Origin: Conchocele bisecta
Lineage: Eukaryota > Mollusca > Bivalvia > Lucinida > Thyasiridae
Assembly (NCBI GenBank): GCA_029237695.1
Contig: CM055271.1
Span: forward strand, 86,592,208-86,656,207
Direction: 5' to 3'
Length of the DNA: 64,000 nucleotides
The notes under the pieces were generated by a model. It saw nothing but the letters and a program-made list of their open reading frames with translations. It had not been told where the DNA came from and searched no databases. Shown here one piece after another: positions 34,747 through 44,916 of this stretch. Positions within the stretch are counted from its first letter, which is position 1, and each line of letters opens with the position of its first letter. A program made the translations under genes and the position numbers.

Positions 34747-34959
34747 TTAACCCTTACACTGCTGAATTAAATTGTGTCGTCTGCTGTTTATTTCCTATTT
34801 CCATTGCTTTCTCATAAAAAAACAAGTTTGACTGCACTTTATAATCATTTCCATTGGAAATGATTCTAAAATGCTGTCAAACCATGTTTTTATTGAGAAA
34901 AAGGCAACTATTAAGCAACTGCAAACGACACTTTTAGTTTCCAGCATTCTAAGAGTTAA
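34747..34959. mobile_element. palindromic TTAA MITE, family B, copy 2
   Basis: From TTAACCCTTACACTGCTG to CATTCTAAGAGTTAA with the ATCATTTCCATTGGAAATGA core palindrome. Confidence 0.88.
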
Positions 34960-35072
34960 AAGGCGTGAAATAAATATTCTGGTGATTTTCAAGTCTTCCA
35001 TTTCGCAATAAAACATGTTTCTCGTAATCTGACAAATGCTATTTGTTGTTGACTAAAGAGTAGACGAAAATT

Positions 35073-35078
35073 TTTATT
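35073..35078 (-). promoter_or_regulatory. candidate polyadenylation signal of the claudin-like gene
   Basis: AATAAA on the minus strand, about 255 nt after the stop codon and just outside the far end of the MITE that would form the 3' UTR. It is the first such hexamer I noticed downstream. Confidence 0.35.
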
Positions 35079-35093
35079 TCAGCACCGTCCTTG

Positions 35094-35335
35094 TTAACGC
35101 TTTCAACATTACATACCTCTTTAGTAGTGTATGCAAACAGTGTTGATCCAAACGAGCCGGCTTAAACGAGCCGTCTCATCATGATCTGCACTTTTGCAAG
35201 TAATTTTCATATTTTTAGGGAAAAAAACACAATCTTATAAATATACTGGTGTGAAAATATTTTTGTGACAATTTGATTGATTCTTAAATTAACATGTCAC
35301 ATTCCATTCCAGTTAGTTAGGGTTGAAAGGTTCAA
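35094..35335. mobile_element. palindromic TTAA MITE, family A, copy 2 (supplies a host stop codon)
   Basis: TTAA at 35094-35097 on the left and the altered TCAA at 35332-35335 on the right. The core around GAGCCGGCTTAAACGAGCC and the GATCTGCACTTTTGCAAGTA block match the other family A copies. The right terminus overlaps the last codon of the claudin-like gene. Confidence 0.85.
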
Positions 35336-36818
35336 GGAACAGCATTGCTCTTGCTGGCACCGACCAACAAACCCCCTCCCACTATTCCCAAAATAAAGAC
35401 CACAATAGCGAGGCCGAAGCCGGCGCCCAGGGGAGCATTAGCGAGAATTGTGTTATCCTTCTCCGCAGCAAAAATAATGGCGCCCACCAGCGACAAGCCG
35501 CCTGCAATGAGAAATCAAAGTGCTGACTGTACTGAGTGAGATGATCATGTGTGGCCGTGACTGGAGAAATGGGGCTTATGGTAGTTGTGACCAGTGTAGC
35601 CTCTGATCAAATAGCACACAATTAGCATGATAACGATATATATTGTTTGTTAGAAGCACGACGGGTGTTTCATTGATGGAATGGCGAACAGTGCAGATCC
35701 AGATCAGACTATGAGGACACAGAGGCTGATCTGGATCCACACTGGTCGCAAACCCATAAGCCTCCAGTCACAGTGTGAACTTAGTCCAGCCTGGAGAGAA
35801 AATGCTCCCACACAAATGTGTATATTCGTGACCAATGTCCACTTGTTCAGCCGAGTTTGGCCCGAGCGAGATCACACATACAAGCCAACCCCTCAAAAAT
35901 TCGTCTCTTGTGATTCAGAAAGATGAATGAACCAGCAAAACTAACATGTAGAAAAACAGTTGACAACCACTGTTTGAAATAATTAGGGGATGAAACCTCA
36001 CGGATTGAACTCTTTTTCAACATACTACAACCGCGGTCACTCCATGAGTGTGTAACGTAACATATATTCATAAATATCTTCGTACGAACATATTTGGTGC
36101 CAATTATTCTACGGTAAATTTAGAATTCTAAATTTTGGTAACTATTCAGAAATATGATTCGGCAATACAATTATGATGTTTTTATTAATATCCCTACTGC
36201 ACACTAATGAAAGAATGGCATGTTTCGTATTTACGTACATAGTCGCCTGCATTAATCTTACCCAGATAATCAACGTTTCTGAAGATATGTTTGATAATGC
36301 CAAACCGAGAAATTTGATTGTCCGAGCCTGAGCTGTAGGATAGCTCAGGCTCAGACAGCCAAGCAAGCTGCTTCATGTCAAGTAATATGTTCAACCTCTC
36401 TAAGGGTGTCCGTGTAGAGAGGTTTCACTGTATTTTGAAATATAAAAAAATTGACAACTATTTGCAAGATTAGCGCAGGGGGTAGTGTATCGATCGACTT
36501 ACCTGCAATAAAGGCCAATACCGCGGCAACTATTCCAAGTTTCGGCTCTGACTTCAAGAAGAATGCATATACAGCCGCGCATGCGCTACTCGCTGCGAAC
36601 GCCAGTATGCTGAGAATCATCATGGCCCGCGTCGCTACCAACCAGCTGGGCACGTCTGGATAGTCGATACATATACCGGCGGCGTCGCCACAAAGTTTCC
36701 ATAGACCTGCGTTGGCGATATCATTGTCCACCCAGCTCGGTATAGCGGTTGAAATGATGCACAGAATGGTGGACACAGCGACGACTGCAAGCCCGGCCAG
36801 CAGAAGGTTGTTGTTCAT
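35332..36818 (-). CDS. claudin/PMP22-like four-transmembrane protein, two coding exons
   Basis: Exon 1 is 36818-36503 and exon 2 is 35501-35332 (minus strand), joined over a 999-bp intron with consensus sites: donor GCAG|GTAAGT, acceptor TTCTCATTGCAG|GC. The split Gly codon reads through in frame to give 161 residues. The protein has four hydrophobic segments (about 5-26, 65-88, 94-118, 130-154). The first extracellular loop carries the claudin-family signature W29, G38-L39-W40, C43 and C50, with R64 at the start of the second segment. It would be a small plasma-membrane protein, related to cell-junction or PMP22/EMP-type proteins; its exact role is unknown. I chose the ATG at 36818 over the in-frame ATG at 36857 because TTTCAG just upstream looks like a 5'-UTR splice acceptor and because claudins have a very short N-terminus. 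It lacks a long cytoplasmic tail, and its TGA lies in the end of a family A MITE. The intron and upstream region are full of repeats. Confidence 0.85.
35540..36480. repeat. intron of the claudin-like gene: dispersed repeat pieces
   Basis: Near 35562 and 35690 are pieces of a dispersed family (ACTGGAGAAATGGGGCTTAT, CAGATCAGACTATGAGG, CTGATCTGGATCCACACTGG) also seen at 31367, 56636 and 59618. A small hairpin (CTGAGCTGTAGGATAGCTCAG, about 36328-36348) resembles one at 40923-40975. At 36396-36432, next to the exon 1 donor, is ACCTCTCTAAGGGTGTCC and GAGAGGTTTCACTGTA, resembling a pogo-type terminus. Confidence 0.6.
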
Positions 36819-36966
36819 CGTGAATTGAATCTGAAATGCGGATGTGATCGGTGACATGGGGCTTACATGTATGGGACATGTGACCAGTCTAGCCCCTGAT
36901 GTAATATGACACTCACGTAAAATGATAATAATCTATATTGCTTGTTAGAAGCATGGCGGATAGTAA

Positions 36967-37321
36967 TATTTATTATATACCTACCCATGAAATACATCGT
37001 TATACGATGTAAATAAAAGTCATATGTTCTCATCGATGAAATAAACAACTTCCGGTGAAAATACGACTACTTCCGCTATCTATATTCATAACGCGCACCT
37101 GCAGTGCCGGACTGCAAATAGGTTGCACATACACATTCATTACCGTATACAGTCTAAAAAACTGCTAATTTCCATGGAGCGGTATATAATAAATAGAAAA
37201 TAGAATATTCATATTTATGCAACGAATATGACATATATGTTCATCTTGTGGTGTGGAATGTCCATATTTCACACCACTCGATGAACATATATATCATATT
37301 CATTGCAAAAATATGAATATC
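36967..37321. mobile_element. module-plus-hairpin element, family J
   Basis: The module 36967-37195 is bounded by TATTTATTATATACC (then CCCATGAAAT) and its inverse GGTATATAATAAATA. It is followed by a hairpin 37202-37321 with ATATTCATATTTATGCAACG and TATATGTTCAT arms. It lies about 150 bp upstream of the claudin-like start codon. A truncated copy of the module ends at the gap at 57402. Confidence 0.8.
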
Positions 37322-37380
37322 CTCTATATGTTGCGGATCTGTACGAATCTTTATTGTGATGCTGCTTAACTAAAATATTC

Positions 37381-37386
37381 AACTCG

Positions 37387-37441
<55 letters not shown>

Positions 37442-37522
37442 AACTCACCAAACTCTCTCTCACCAAACTCACCCCTCTCTCTCTCTCTCTCTCTCTCATC
37501 AAACTCTCATATCCCTCTCCAC

Positions 37523-37605
<83 letters not shown>

Positions 37606-37614
37606 TCTCTCAAA

Positions 37615-37670
<56 letters not shown>

Positions 37671-37779
37671 AACTCTCTCCTCACCAAACTCTCTCTGACG
37701 AAACTCTCCCTCTATCTCTCACACCAAACTCTCTCTCTCTCATCAAACTCTCTATCCCTCTCTCACCAAACTCTCTCAC

Positions 37780-37818
<39 letters not shown>

Positions 37819-37829
37819 AACTCTCTCTG

Positions 37830-37862
<33 letters not shown>

Positions 37863-38008
37863 GTATCTCCTCTCTCTCTCTCTCTCTTTCTATATATATA
37901 GATCTATGTTATTTTCACATATTTATAATCTCTCTCTCTCCTCTCTCTCTCTCTCTCTTCTCTCTCTCATCTCTCTCTCTCTCCTCTCATCTCCTCTCTC
38001 TCTCTCTC

Positions 38009-38053
<45 letters not shown>

Positions 38054-38087
38054 ATCTCTCTCATCTCTCTCTCATCTCTCTCTCCTC

Positions 38088-38113
<26 letters not shown>
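37381..38113. repeat. (CT)n microsatellite, about 730 bp
   Basis: Almost pure CT dinucleotides, broken at intervals by ACCAAACT. Open frames through it on either strand are Ser/Leu or Arg/Glu repeats and are not genes. Confidence 0.97.
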
Positions 38114-38130
<17 letters not shown>

Positions 38131-38158
38131 GATCTATGTTATCTTCACATATTTATAA
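37891..38158 (+). repeat. duplicated flank within the CT microsatellite
   Basis: TATATAGATCTATGTTAT followed by TTCACATATTTATAAT occurs at about 37894-37930 and again at 38121-38158, enclosing a second CT tract. Confidence 0.9.
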
Positions 38159-38596
38159 TGTACGGCATGTTTGTATCATTTTGTGCGATTTTCGCTTCAT
38201 TTGGGCCATTTTCAGCTGGAACCTATGTTTTAACTATTGTTGATCCTATTCTAATGAAATGCCAAGATATGTTTTCATTTTGAAGCAAACTATTCAATAA
38301 TTGCTGTCTGTTGATGTGTAAACAGTAGTGTGATTTTATTTTACCCAATTAAAATTTCGAAATACCCAATTGCTTCAGAAATGATGGAGTGAAAATACTC
38401 AATTACTAATTCCTTATCGTTTACTACATAAAATGAACGCATATCATTAAACTATATATAGTTTAAAGTTTGTTTGACATAGTTTAAAGTTCGTTTGACA
38501 TATAACATCACTATTAAAGCATGCCAATTATAATGAAGCATATATCAGATATGTACAGTAACTTAAACCAATGTTATAACAATCTCAAATGGTATC

Positions 38597-38832
38597 ATAT
38601 ATTATGAAAACACCACGTGCACGATCTAACTGCATGTTAGTGCATGTTAGGGCATGTACAGTCAAACCATATATTATGAAAACACCCTTTGCCAAGTCAT
38701 ATGACGATATAACTGCATGTTAGTGCATGTTAAGGCATGTTAAGGCATGTACAGTCAAACCATAAATTATGAAAACACCCTGTGCCAAGTCACATGACGA
38801 TCTAACTGCATGTTAGTGCATGTACAGTCAAG
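38597..38832 (+). repeat. three-copy tandem repeat, unit 70-95 bp
   Basis: Each unit has ATTATGAAAACACC, a CGATCTAACTGCATGTTAG block, one or more GTGCATGTTA steps and GGCATGTACAGTCAAACC. Confidence 0.88.
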
Positions 38833-38934
38833 CCCCTACTATAGTTTGTCTGAGCAGTATAAATAAAGTAGTATGATAGTGTTTTTACGTAGTATATATA
38901 GTATTAAAGTGTTTTGTTAGTCCAGTAGCCTATT

Positions 38935-39211
38935 TCAACAACATTGCAAAGTATACTTATCGAGCAAAGTATACTTTGAGGGAGAAATTTTCAATTTTTT
39001 AATAAATTTATTAATTTTTATTATACTGAATTTATTACATTATCACAGCCATTTTGGCTGTGATAATGTATTAAATTCAGTATAATAATTCTACATATTT
39101 TTAATCATCAAATATATGTAGACGTTAGTTCTATATGAAATAATGCATTTTGGGAAAAATAAATGATTACTCCCTCAAAGTATACTTTGCAATTTTGGTG
39201 AAATAGGCTAC
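38935..39211. mobile_element. MITE family D, complete copy
   Basis: 277 bp from GTAGCCTATTTCAACAACAT to TGGTGAAATAGGCTAC. The central hairpin with ATTATACTGAATTTATTACA arms is intact. Confidence 0.9.
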
Positions 39212-39235
39212 AGCGCTCTTATATATATACATAAT

Positions 39236-39485
39236 GGGATGGACTGGACCGACTCACTATATATGATGGGATGGACTGGAGCGACTCACTATATATGATG
39301 GGATGGACTGGAGCGACTCACTATGTATAATGGGATGGACTGGACCGACTCACTATGTATAATGGGATGGACTGGACCGACTCACTATGTATAATGGGAT
39401 GGACTGGACCAGTACGAACGTAGTGAGTTGGTCCAGGACGCCCATCATATATAGTGGGGTTGGTCCAGGATACCCATTATGTATA
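39236..39485. repeat. 32-bp minisatellite, six copies, with an inverted tail
   Basis: GGGATGGACTGGACCGACTC with ACTATGTATAAT recurs every 32 bp at 39236, 39268, 39300, 39332, 39364 and 39396. After it, GTAGTGAGTTGGTCCAGGA and TTGGTCCAGGATACCCATTA give the same text inverted. Confidence 0.93.
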
Positions 39486-39646
39486 TATATGCTGTAATTA
39501 AACTGTTTTGTTTAATAATAGCTATTGTATTAAACTTACAATACATTTGACAAAATATATCAATTTATCTCATTTTTCGTCGTATCCGTGCGATAAATTA
39601 GTGAGATAATGTCTTCTCGTTGAATATTGATAGTTAACACCGCGTA

Positions 39647-39647
<1 letters not shown>

Positions 39648-39678
<31 letters not shown>

Positions 39679-39702
39679 GGGGGGGGGGGGGGGGGGGGGG
39701 GT

Positions 39703-39782
<80 letters not shown>
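39648..39782. repeat. poly-G tract of 135 nt
   Basis: Pure G except for T at 39678 and 39702. Polyglycine and polyproline open frames across it are artefacts. Confidence 0.95.
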
Positions 39783-39783
<1 letters not shown>

Positions 39784-39981
39784 TGGGCATTGGGGCAGGC
39801 GGCAGAAATACTTCTCGCATACAGCTCGACCAATTCCGGCCCCTAAATTTCCTCCATGCGCTGTTAACTAACCACATTCAATTTGAATACATTATTTAAC
39901 ATATACATATCCATTATATCAAGTTGGCAAGCCATATGTATAAGACATTGACACACACCTATTGTTAACTAAATAGCCTGG

Positions 39982-40330
39982 GCCCAGTTGCTCAAAGCTT
40001 CTTTTAGCTTAACAGTCTGTTAAGCTAACAAAGGTTTTGAGCAACCGGGCACAGTAGTATTACTAAAACACACGCACCTATGTTTAACTAAATAGCCAGT
40101 AGTACTACTAAAACACACGCACCTATTGTTAACTAAATAGCCAGTAGTACTACTAAAACACACGCACCTATTGTTAACTAAATAGCCAGTAGTACTACTA
40201 AAACACACGCACCTATGTTTAACTAAATAGCCAGTAGTACTACTAAAACACACGCACCTATGTTTAACTAAATAGCCAGTAGTACTACTAAAACACACGC
40301 ACCTATGTTTAACTAGTAGTACTACTAAAA
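39982..40330. repeat. hairpin followed by a 45-bp tandem repeat, six and a half copies
   Basis: Hairpin 39982-40050 (CCCAGTTGCTCAAAGCTTCT and its mirror, with TTAGCTTAACAG stem). Then CAGTAGTACTACTAAAACAC with ACGCACCTATGTTTAACTAA repeats with a strict 45-bp period from 40052 to 40315. Units alternate TGTTTAAC and TTGTTAAC. Confidence 0.93.
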
Positions 40331-40914
40331 CAAGGGCATGGTTATCACTAAGCTAATCCCCTCACTGGCAACTTTGATAATACAAACATTAACGCATTTG
40401 ATTTACAACCAGGGTGAACATAAGTTCTTAGTGACCTTAACCTAGGGCCGTCGGTCGTGGGTCGTATGCAAATGAAAGCACCATCCCTAGACACTTGTGG
40501 CCAAATGTTATCAAACTCGTTGAAGCGGATCAGAAGTTATTAAAAAATTAAATGTGTTAATAACGGTACGTACACACGTACGTACGTACATGGACTAACG
40601 CTATATACCCTCTTGCCTATCGGTCAGGGGATAAATAGTCGAAAACCTACTGTATTATGGCATGTTGCCCGCAACACAGCTACTTGAATTCAGGCCAAAT
40701 ATACGATTACCCACCATCCTACAAGCACACACAATAACCCCATATGTAAGTTGCGACAACGTACTTATGTATAACTTTTTTTTATTCTCGTACCGTCCGT
40801 AGTCCTTATTATAAAGTTTTACGTTTCGGCAACTACACAACGGCATGTGTTAGTGTTACCCATATAACCAACGGTCCTGAAAATCTACTGGTAATGCCAA
40901 CTCGCAATAAAGCA

Positions 40915-40985
40915 ATTTGATTGTCTGAGTGTGAGCTGTACACAGCTCAGGCTCAGACAATCAAGCTGCTTGATTTCAAACACAA
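40915..40985. repeat. small hairpin
   Basis: TTTGATTGTCTGAGTGTGAG and CTCAGGCTCAGACAATCAA are the arms; similar to the hairpin near 36318-36372. Confidence 0.75.
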
Positions 40986-41436
40986 TATTCAAGTATTTTT
41001 AAATAAAGAAATTTAAAAATATTTACAATTATAATGGAGGCTGCCGTGTACCTAGTACTCGTTCCCGCCCCTTAATTTAATTGTAAACGCAATATATATA
41101 ATAATATTTACGTGTTTCGATCCGTTCCTGAAAATATGTCCGCATCCAATGCTCGTCTCTACGTTGTGAAGCAAACACTACAATATAATGTCTTTGACGC
41201 GATTGGTATTTAAAGGAATTGCGCTTTGTACGTGCAGGTAGTTAATAATTCACTAAATGAGGGTTGAGCGTTATGCAAACAAAATAGTCCGGTGAAAATA
41301 GTACCACGTCTTAGGATATTTAAAAAATACTCGAAAGTATGGTCACATGTGTTAACAGTTGGTGAAAATGTCATATCACTGAGTGGTCATAGGGGATTTA
41401 ATGTGTTATTGTTAACACTGGATTCATTAAAGTTAC

Positions 41437-41589
41437 TTCTGTTTCACGAAACCTGCCCAACTTTTACGGCCATATAAACAGTGCAAAAACATTATATTGT
41501 TCGATATTCATTTTCAATATCAAAATTTAAGAATGAGCCTTGTTTTTAATTTGAAATTGTGTCCATTATTGATCGATCGATCGACAGAC
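41437..41589. mobile_element. truncated copy of the TTTCACGAAA-TIR MITE, cut by the gap
   Basis: CTTCTGTTTCACGAAACCTG and TTTTACGGCCATATAAACA match the long form at 63282. Contig 1 ends inside it, after GATCGATCGATCGACAGAC. Confidence 0.75.
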
Positions 41590-42089
41590 NNNNNNNNNNN
41601 NNNNNNNNNNNNNNNNNNNNNNNNNNNNNNNNNNNNNNNNNNNNNNNNNNNNNNNNNNNNNNNNNNNNNNNNNNNNNNNNNNNNNNNNNNNNNNNNNNNN
41701 NNNNNNNNNNNNNNNNNNNNNNNNNNNNNNNNNNNNNNNNNNNNNNNNNNNNNNNNNNNNNNNNNNNNNNNNNNNNNNNNNNNNNNNNNNNNNNNNNNNN
41801 NNNNNNNNNNNNNNNNNNNNNNNNNNNNNNNNNNNNNNNNNNNNNNNNNNNNNNNNNNNNNNNNNNNNNNNNNNNNNNNNNNNNNNNNNNNNNNNNNNNN
41901 NNNNNNNNNNNNNNNNNNNNNNNNNNNNNNNNNNNNNNNNNNNNNNNNNNNNNNNNNNNNNNNNNNNNNNNNNNNNNNNNNNNNNNNNNNNNNNNNNNNN
42001 NNNNNNNNNNNNNNNNNNNNNNNNNNNNNNNNNNNNNNNNNNNNNNNNNNNNNNNNNNNNNNNNNNNNNNNNNNNNNNNNNNNNNNNNN
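41590..42089. other. assembly gap, exactly 500 N
   Basis: A fixed-size run of N, the usual scaffold-join placeholder; true distance unknown. Confidence 1.
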
Positions 42090-42444
42090 AGGAATGAATG
42101 GCCTTTTTGTGGAATTTATCGGGGTATAAACTTGGAAAAGTCGCGGGAATACTGGACGAAGGCCGGAAGGCCTAGTCCAGTATTCCCGCGACTTTTCCAA
42201 GTTTATATCCCCGATAAATTCCACAAAAAGGTCATTCATTCCTTATAATTCCAGCATTTGAAATAAATTCATCAAGAAAATGTGTTTATTTTCCGTTTTC
42301 TTAAGAATTATTTTAACTGCGTCTGACGGTTACGAAAAGTAGTTCGGCGTGGGAGTTTACTAGGATATAAATTTTGGACAGAGACTTGCTACGGGCCAAT
42401 CAAATGTTAGGGAATTGTGTAAACATTTTTGTGCTGGAATTATA
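42090..42444. mobile_element. module-plus-hairpin element, family H/P, copy 2, inverted
   Basis: The hairpin 42090-42243 begins at the first base after the gap; the module 42244-42444 is bounded by TATAATTCCAGCA and TGCTGGAATTATA. Order is the reverse of 27381-27728, so this is the same element in the opposite orientation. Confidence 0.88.
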
Positions 42445-42612
42445 TATGTATGTCCTCTCGTCGGGAATAATTAATTTGAAAACGAAATTTGCAATTTAAT
42501 TGTGTTGTGTTTCAGAAAAAGTACATGTACCGAGCACACAATTGTGATATTTGTTTGAAGCGTCTCGTTTGAATTTAGGCGCGTTGAATCTGCAAATATA
42601 GAATTTGTGCAT

Positions 42613-42856
42613 TCCCTGGCGGATTCACGTAGGGGAAAACCCGGCGCGCGCTCCCCTAATATTAGGCGAGTAAAGATATGTTTGCTCTAAAATGCGCCAT
42701 AACGCAGCAAAATAGGGTTTAGGACCCACCTAGCAGTCTCCCCAGCTCCGCTTCGTCAACGAACAAACGGTGCTAGTTCGAAAATATAGTAAACTATTTC
42801 AATTAAGAAGTCCCCCGCCCCCCACCCTCACCTGAAATCCTGAATCCGCCCCTGGT
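42613..42856. mobile_element. hAT-like MITE, 244 bp
   Basis: The left CCCTGGCGGATTCACG and the right end read inward CCAGGGGCGGATTCAGG are near-inverse. The CAGGGGCGGATT type of end is widespread in non-autonomous hAT-like elements. No coding capacity. Confidence 0.65.
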
Positions 42857-43300
42857 ATTTGCTTTATATTATTTACACGCCTCCGACTAGAACGGCCCTT
42901 TGATAAAAACAACTATAAAGCACGCAGACGTCCAGTGTTTAGTAGTAAGTAAATTAACAACGATCTAAAGTAGGACTTCTTAAATTTGTAAATTGTAAAT
43001 GTTGGAGACATTTGCATCTGCGCAGCCTGATCAGGGTCTGCAAAGATTGCAAAAATACTAGTAAAATATATGCTATACATTCATATAACCATATTTACAA
43101 GTGGTCAATTAAAATAATATTTAACGGTATCAAACGGCAATCGTACGGCTGATGCAATGTGATATTTTTGAAAGTCGCTAAAAATTACGTGACATTAGAA
43201 GGTACATGCAAGTGGTTGCAGATACAGATACAAATCAGTAGGCTACGTCCCTGTGACCCGTTTCACTAAACTTCGTACGACTAAAATGTTCGTAAGTACA
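42857..43300. other. no gene or repeat recognised
   Basis: AT-rich sequence with no hairpin, tandem repeat or protein motif that I could support. Confidence 0.4.
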
Positions 43301-43303
43301 AAA

Positions 43304-43518
43304 TTAACCCTTAGCCTGCTGATCGCGAAAACTGTCGTCTGCTGTTGCTTTATTTTTGTGCCCTGTTTCTCAATAAAAACATGGTTTGACAGCACTTTAG
43401 AATCATTTCCATTGGAAATGATTCCAAAATGCTGTCAAACCATGTTTTTGACGAGACAAATCGAAAATAAAACATAAACAGCAGACGACAACATTTCATT
43501 CAGCAGGCTAAGGGTTAA
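43304..43518. mobile_element. palindromic TTAA MITE, family B, copy 3
   Basis: From TTAACCCTTAGCCTGCTGA to CAGGCTAAGGGTTAA, with perfect TTAA at both ends and the core ATCATTTCCATTGGAAATGA flanked by TGGTTTGACAGCA and TGCTGTCAAACCA. Confidence 0.92.
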
Positions 43519-44915
43519 GATAGTCTGTAAATTCCACATTGACAACGTTTTCTTGTAAACACTTATTGGATTTACATTTATTGAGCAGCCTATGCAGCCT
43601 ATGCTCAAAAAATATAAATCCATCAATTGAAATTTCCAGACGATCCTAGATTTGCACTAAACCTGGTGAGATCACTGTCTGGACCTGTCTGGCACACTCC
43701 TCCTACCCGTGTGAGAAATCACGGAGATTCACTGTCTAGCGTGTGATATATGGTGATTAACGCCTATTCTACATGTCAGGATAACCTGCGCATTCGCAAA
43801 TCGCAGTAATCCACTAATATACGGTCCACAGTATGTATGTGTGACCAGTGTTGATGCTGTTCCGCCTTCATGTTTATTGCTAACTTGAATTGTAATGACT
43901 ATAATTTCCGTCGAGTTTACAAAGAAATATGAGTACATGTATTCTGTTCTTTTTTAATCGAAATCAGAAAATAATGACTGGTCGATGCCGAGTTGAGCTG
44001 TGTTCAGCCTCGGCACACACGACACAATATGAATTTGGAGAATGAGGTCAGAAAAATGTATAAGTCCGCACCCAGATGGCTCTATATCAGACAACCGAAT
44101 ACTGTAGACACTGATCAGACTGCGCATATGTGCAGGCCGGGTTGGTTAAGCAGTGACTGCAAGCGGAGTAATACGGTTATGTCATGTCGTGAACCAGCAC
44201 TTGACCGCAAGAATTGAATGCACGTCTACGGAACGCTGAATATCAACGGGTTAACTAATTTGAAGTTATTGTATTTGAATGAAACTTAATTTGCCCCATG
44301 CACGGTTACCTAACAATATTCGACTCGAATACATTATCTAACTTATACTTATAAGCCGTTCAAATGAATGTTAGCGTGACTCATATCAAAATGCGTAATT
44401 CAGTCTAATCTATAATTATAGTGCAGTGGGATAAGAACATGTTTGTACACTTTTGGAAACAAACATGAAACTTTGCAGACGGGTAGATATCATAAATGTA
44501 AGCAGCATAGGCTATATAACCACATCGACAGCACACGGTGGCGCCCTGTGGCGCCACATCATGACGCCACATGGTGGCTCACCTTCCCACGTGAATGGAA
44601 TGCCCATAAATAAATCCCAAAATCGGAACTGGGTTTGTACAGCATGTACGGTTCCGTCTTAAACGGTCGAAAACACGACCCCGCTCTAATCTGAACGGGA
44701 CCGTATAGCATAATTAGTAAAGAGCGCACACATGCGCCCCGGGTTCGATCTTAAAGTTGTAAGTACATGTATATCTGATGGTGGTCGCCGCACAGAATAA
44801 GTTTGTTGTCTTCCGGTATTCCGGTTTCAACCCAAACTAGAGCAGCTTGAGCTGCATCAACGGTTTGAGCCTCAAACATTGATTTCATGTGTAACTAAGC
44901 CAAGGTGTAAACTAT
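43519..44915. other. no gene recognised
   Basis: Two small hairpins (about 43566-43626, ATTTACATTTATTGAGCA with its mirror; about 43990-44020, GCCGAGTTGAGCTGTGTTC) and a GGTGGCGCC-type patch near 44540. No supported coding frame. Confidence 0.4.
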
Positions 44916-44916
44916 T

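Larger units (their letters stand above)
29066..34880. repeat. segment A of a 6-kb direct duplication
   Basis: From ACAGATTTTACATTTTCATC onward this segment matches 57903-64000 (segment B) in order and orientation with high identity. Differences are mainly discrete insertions and deletions: the MITE at 29906-30151 is only here; about 300 bp at 30262-30563 is missing in B. Segment A continues past 34880, but B is cut by the window end. Confidence 0.92.

Noticed and set aside
36819..36857. Upstream in-frame ATG of the claudin-like gene
   Set aside because: It lies before a likely 5'-UTR splice acceptor and would place an unneeded polar extension before the first membrane segment.
37269..38283. 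Arg/Glu-rich and Ser/Leu-rich open frames
   Set aside because: Products of the CT microsatellite in different frames; no unique sequence.
39560..39899. Open frames with long polyproline or polyglycine
   Set aside because: They are translations of the poly-G tract and its complement.
40020..40298. Repetitive 92-residue open frame, and possible CRISPR-like array
   Set aside because: The 45-bp units are directly tandem with no unique spacers, so it is a minisatellite; the ORF is a by-product.
41497..42248. Open frames of 210-239 codons across the gap
   Set aside because: They are almost entirely N; the real ends are MITE hairpin sequence.
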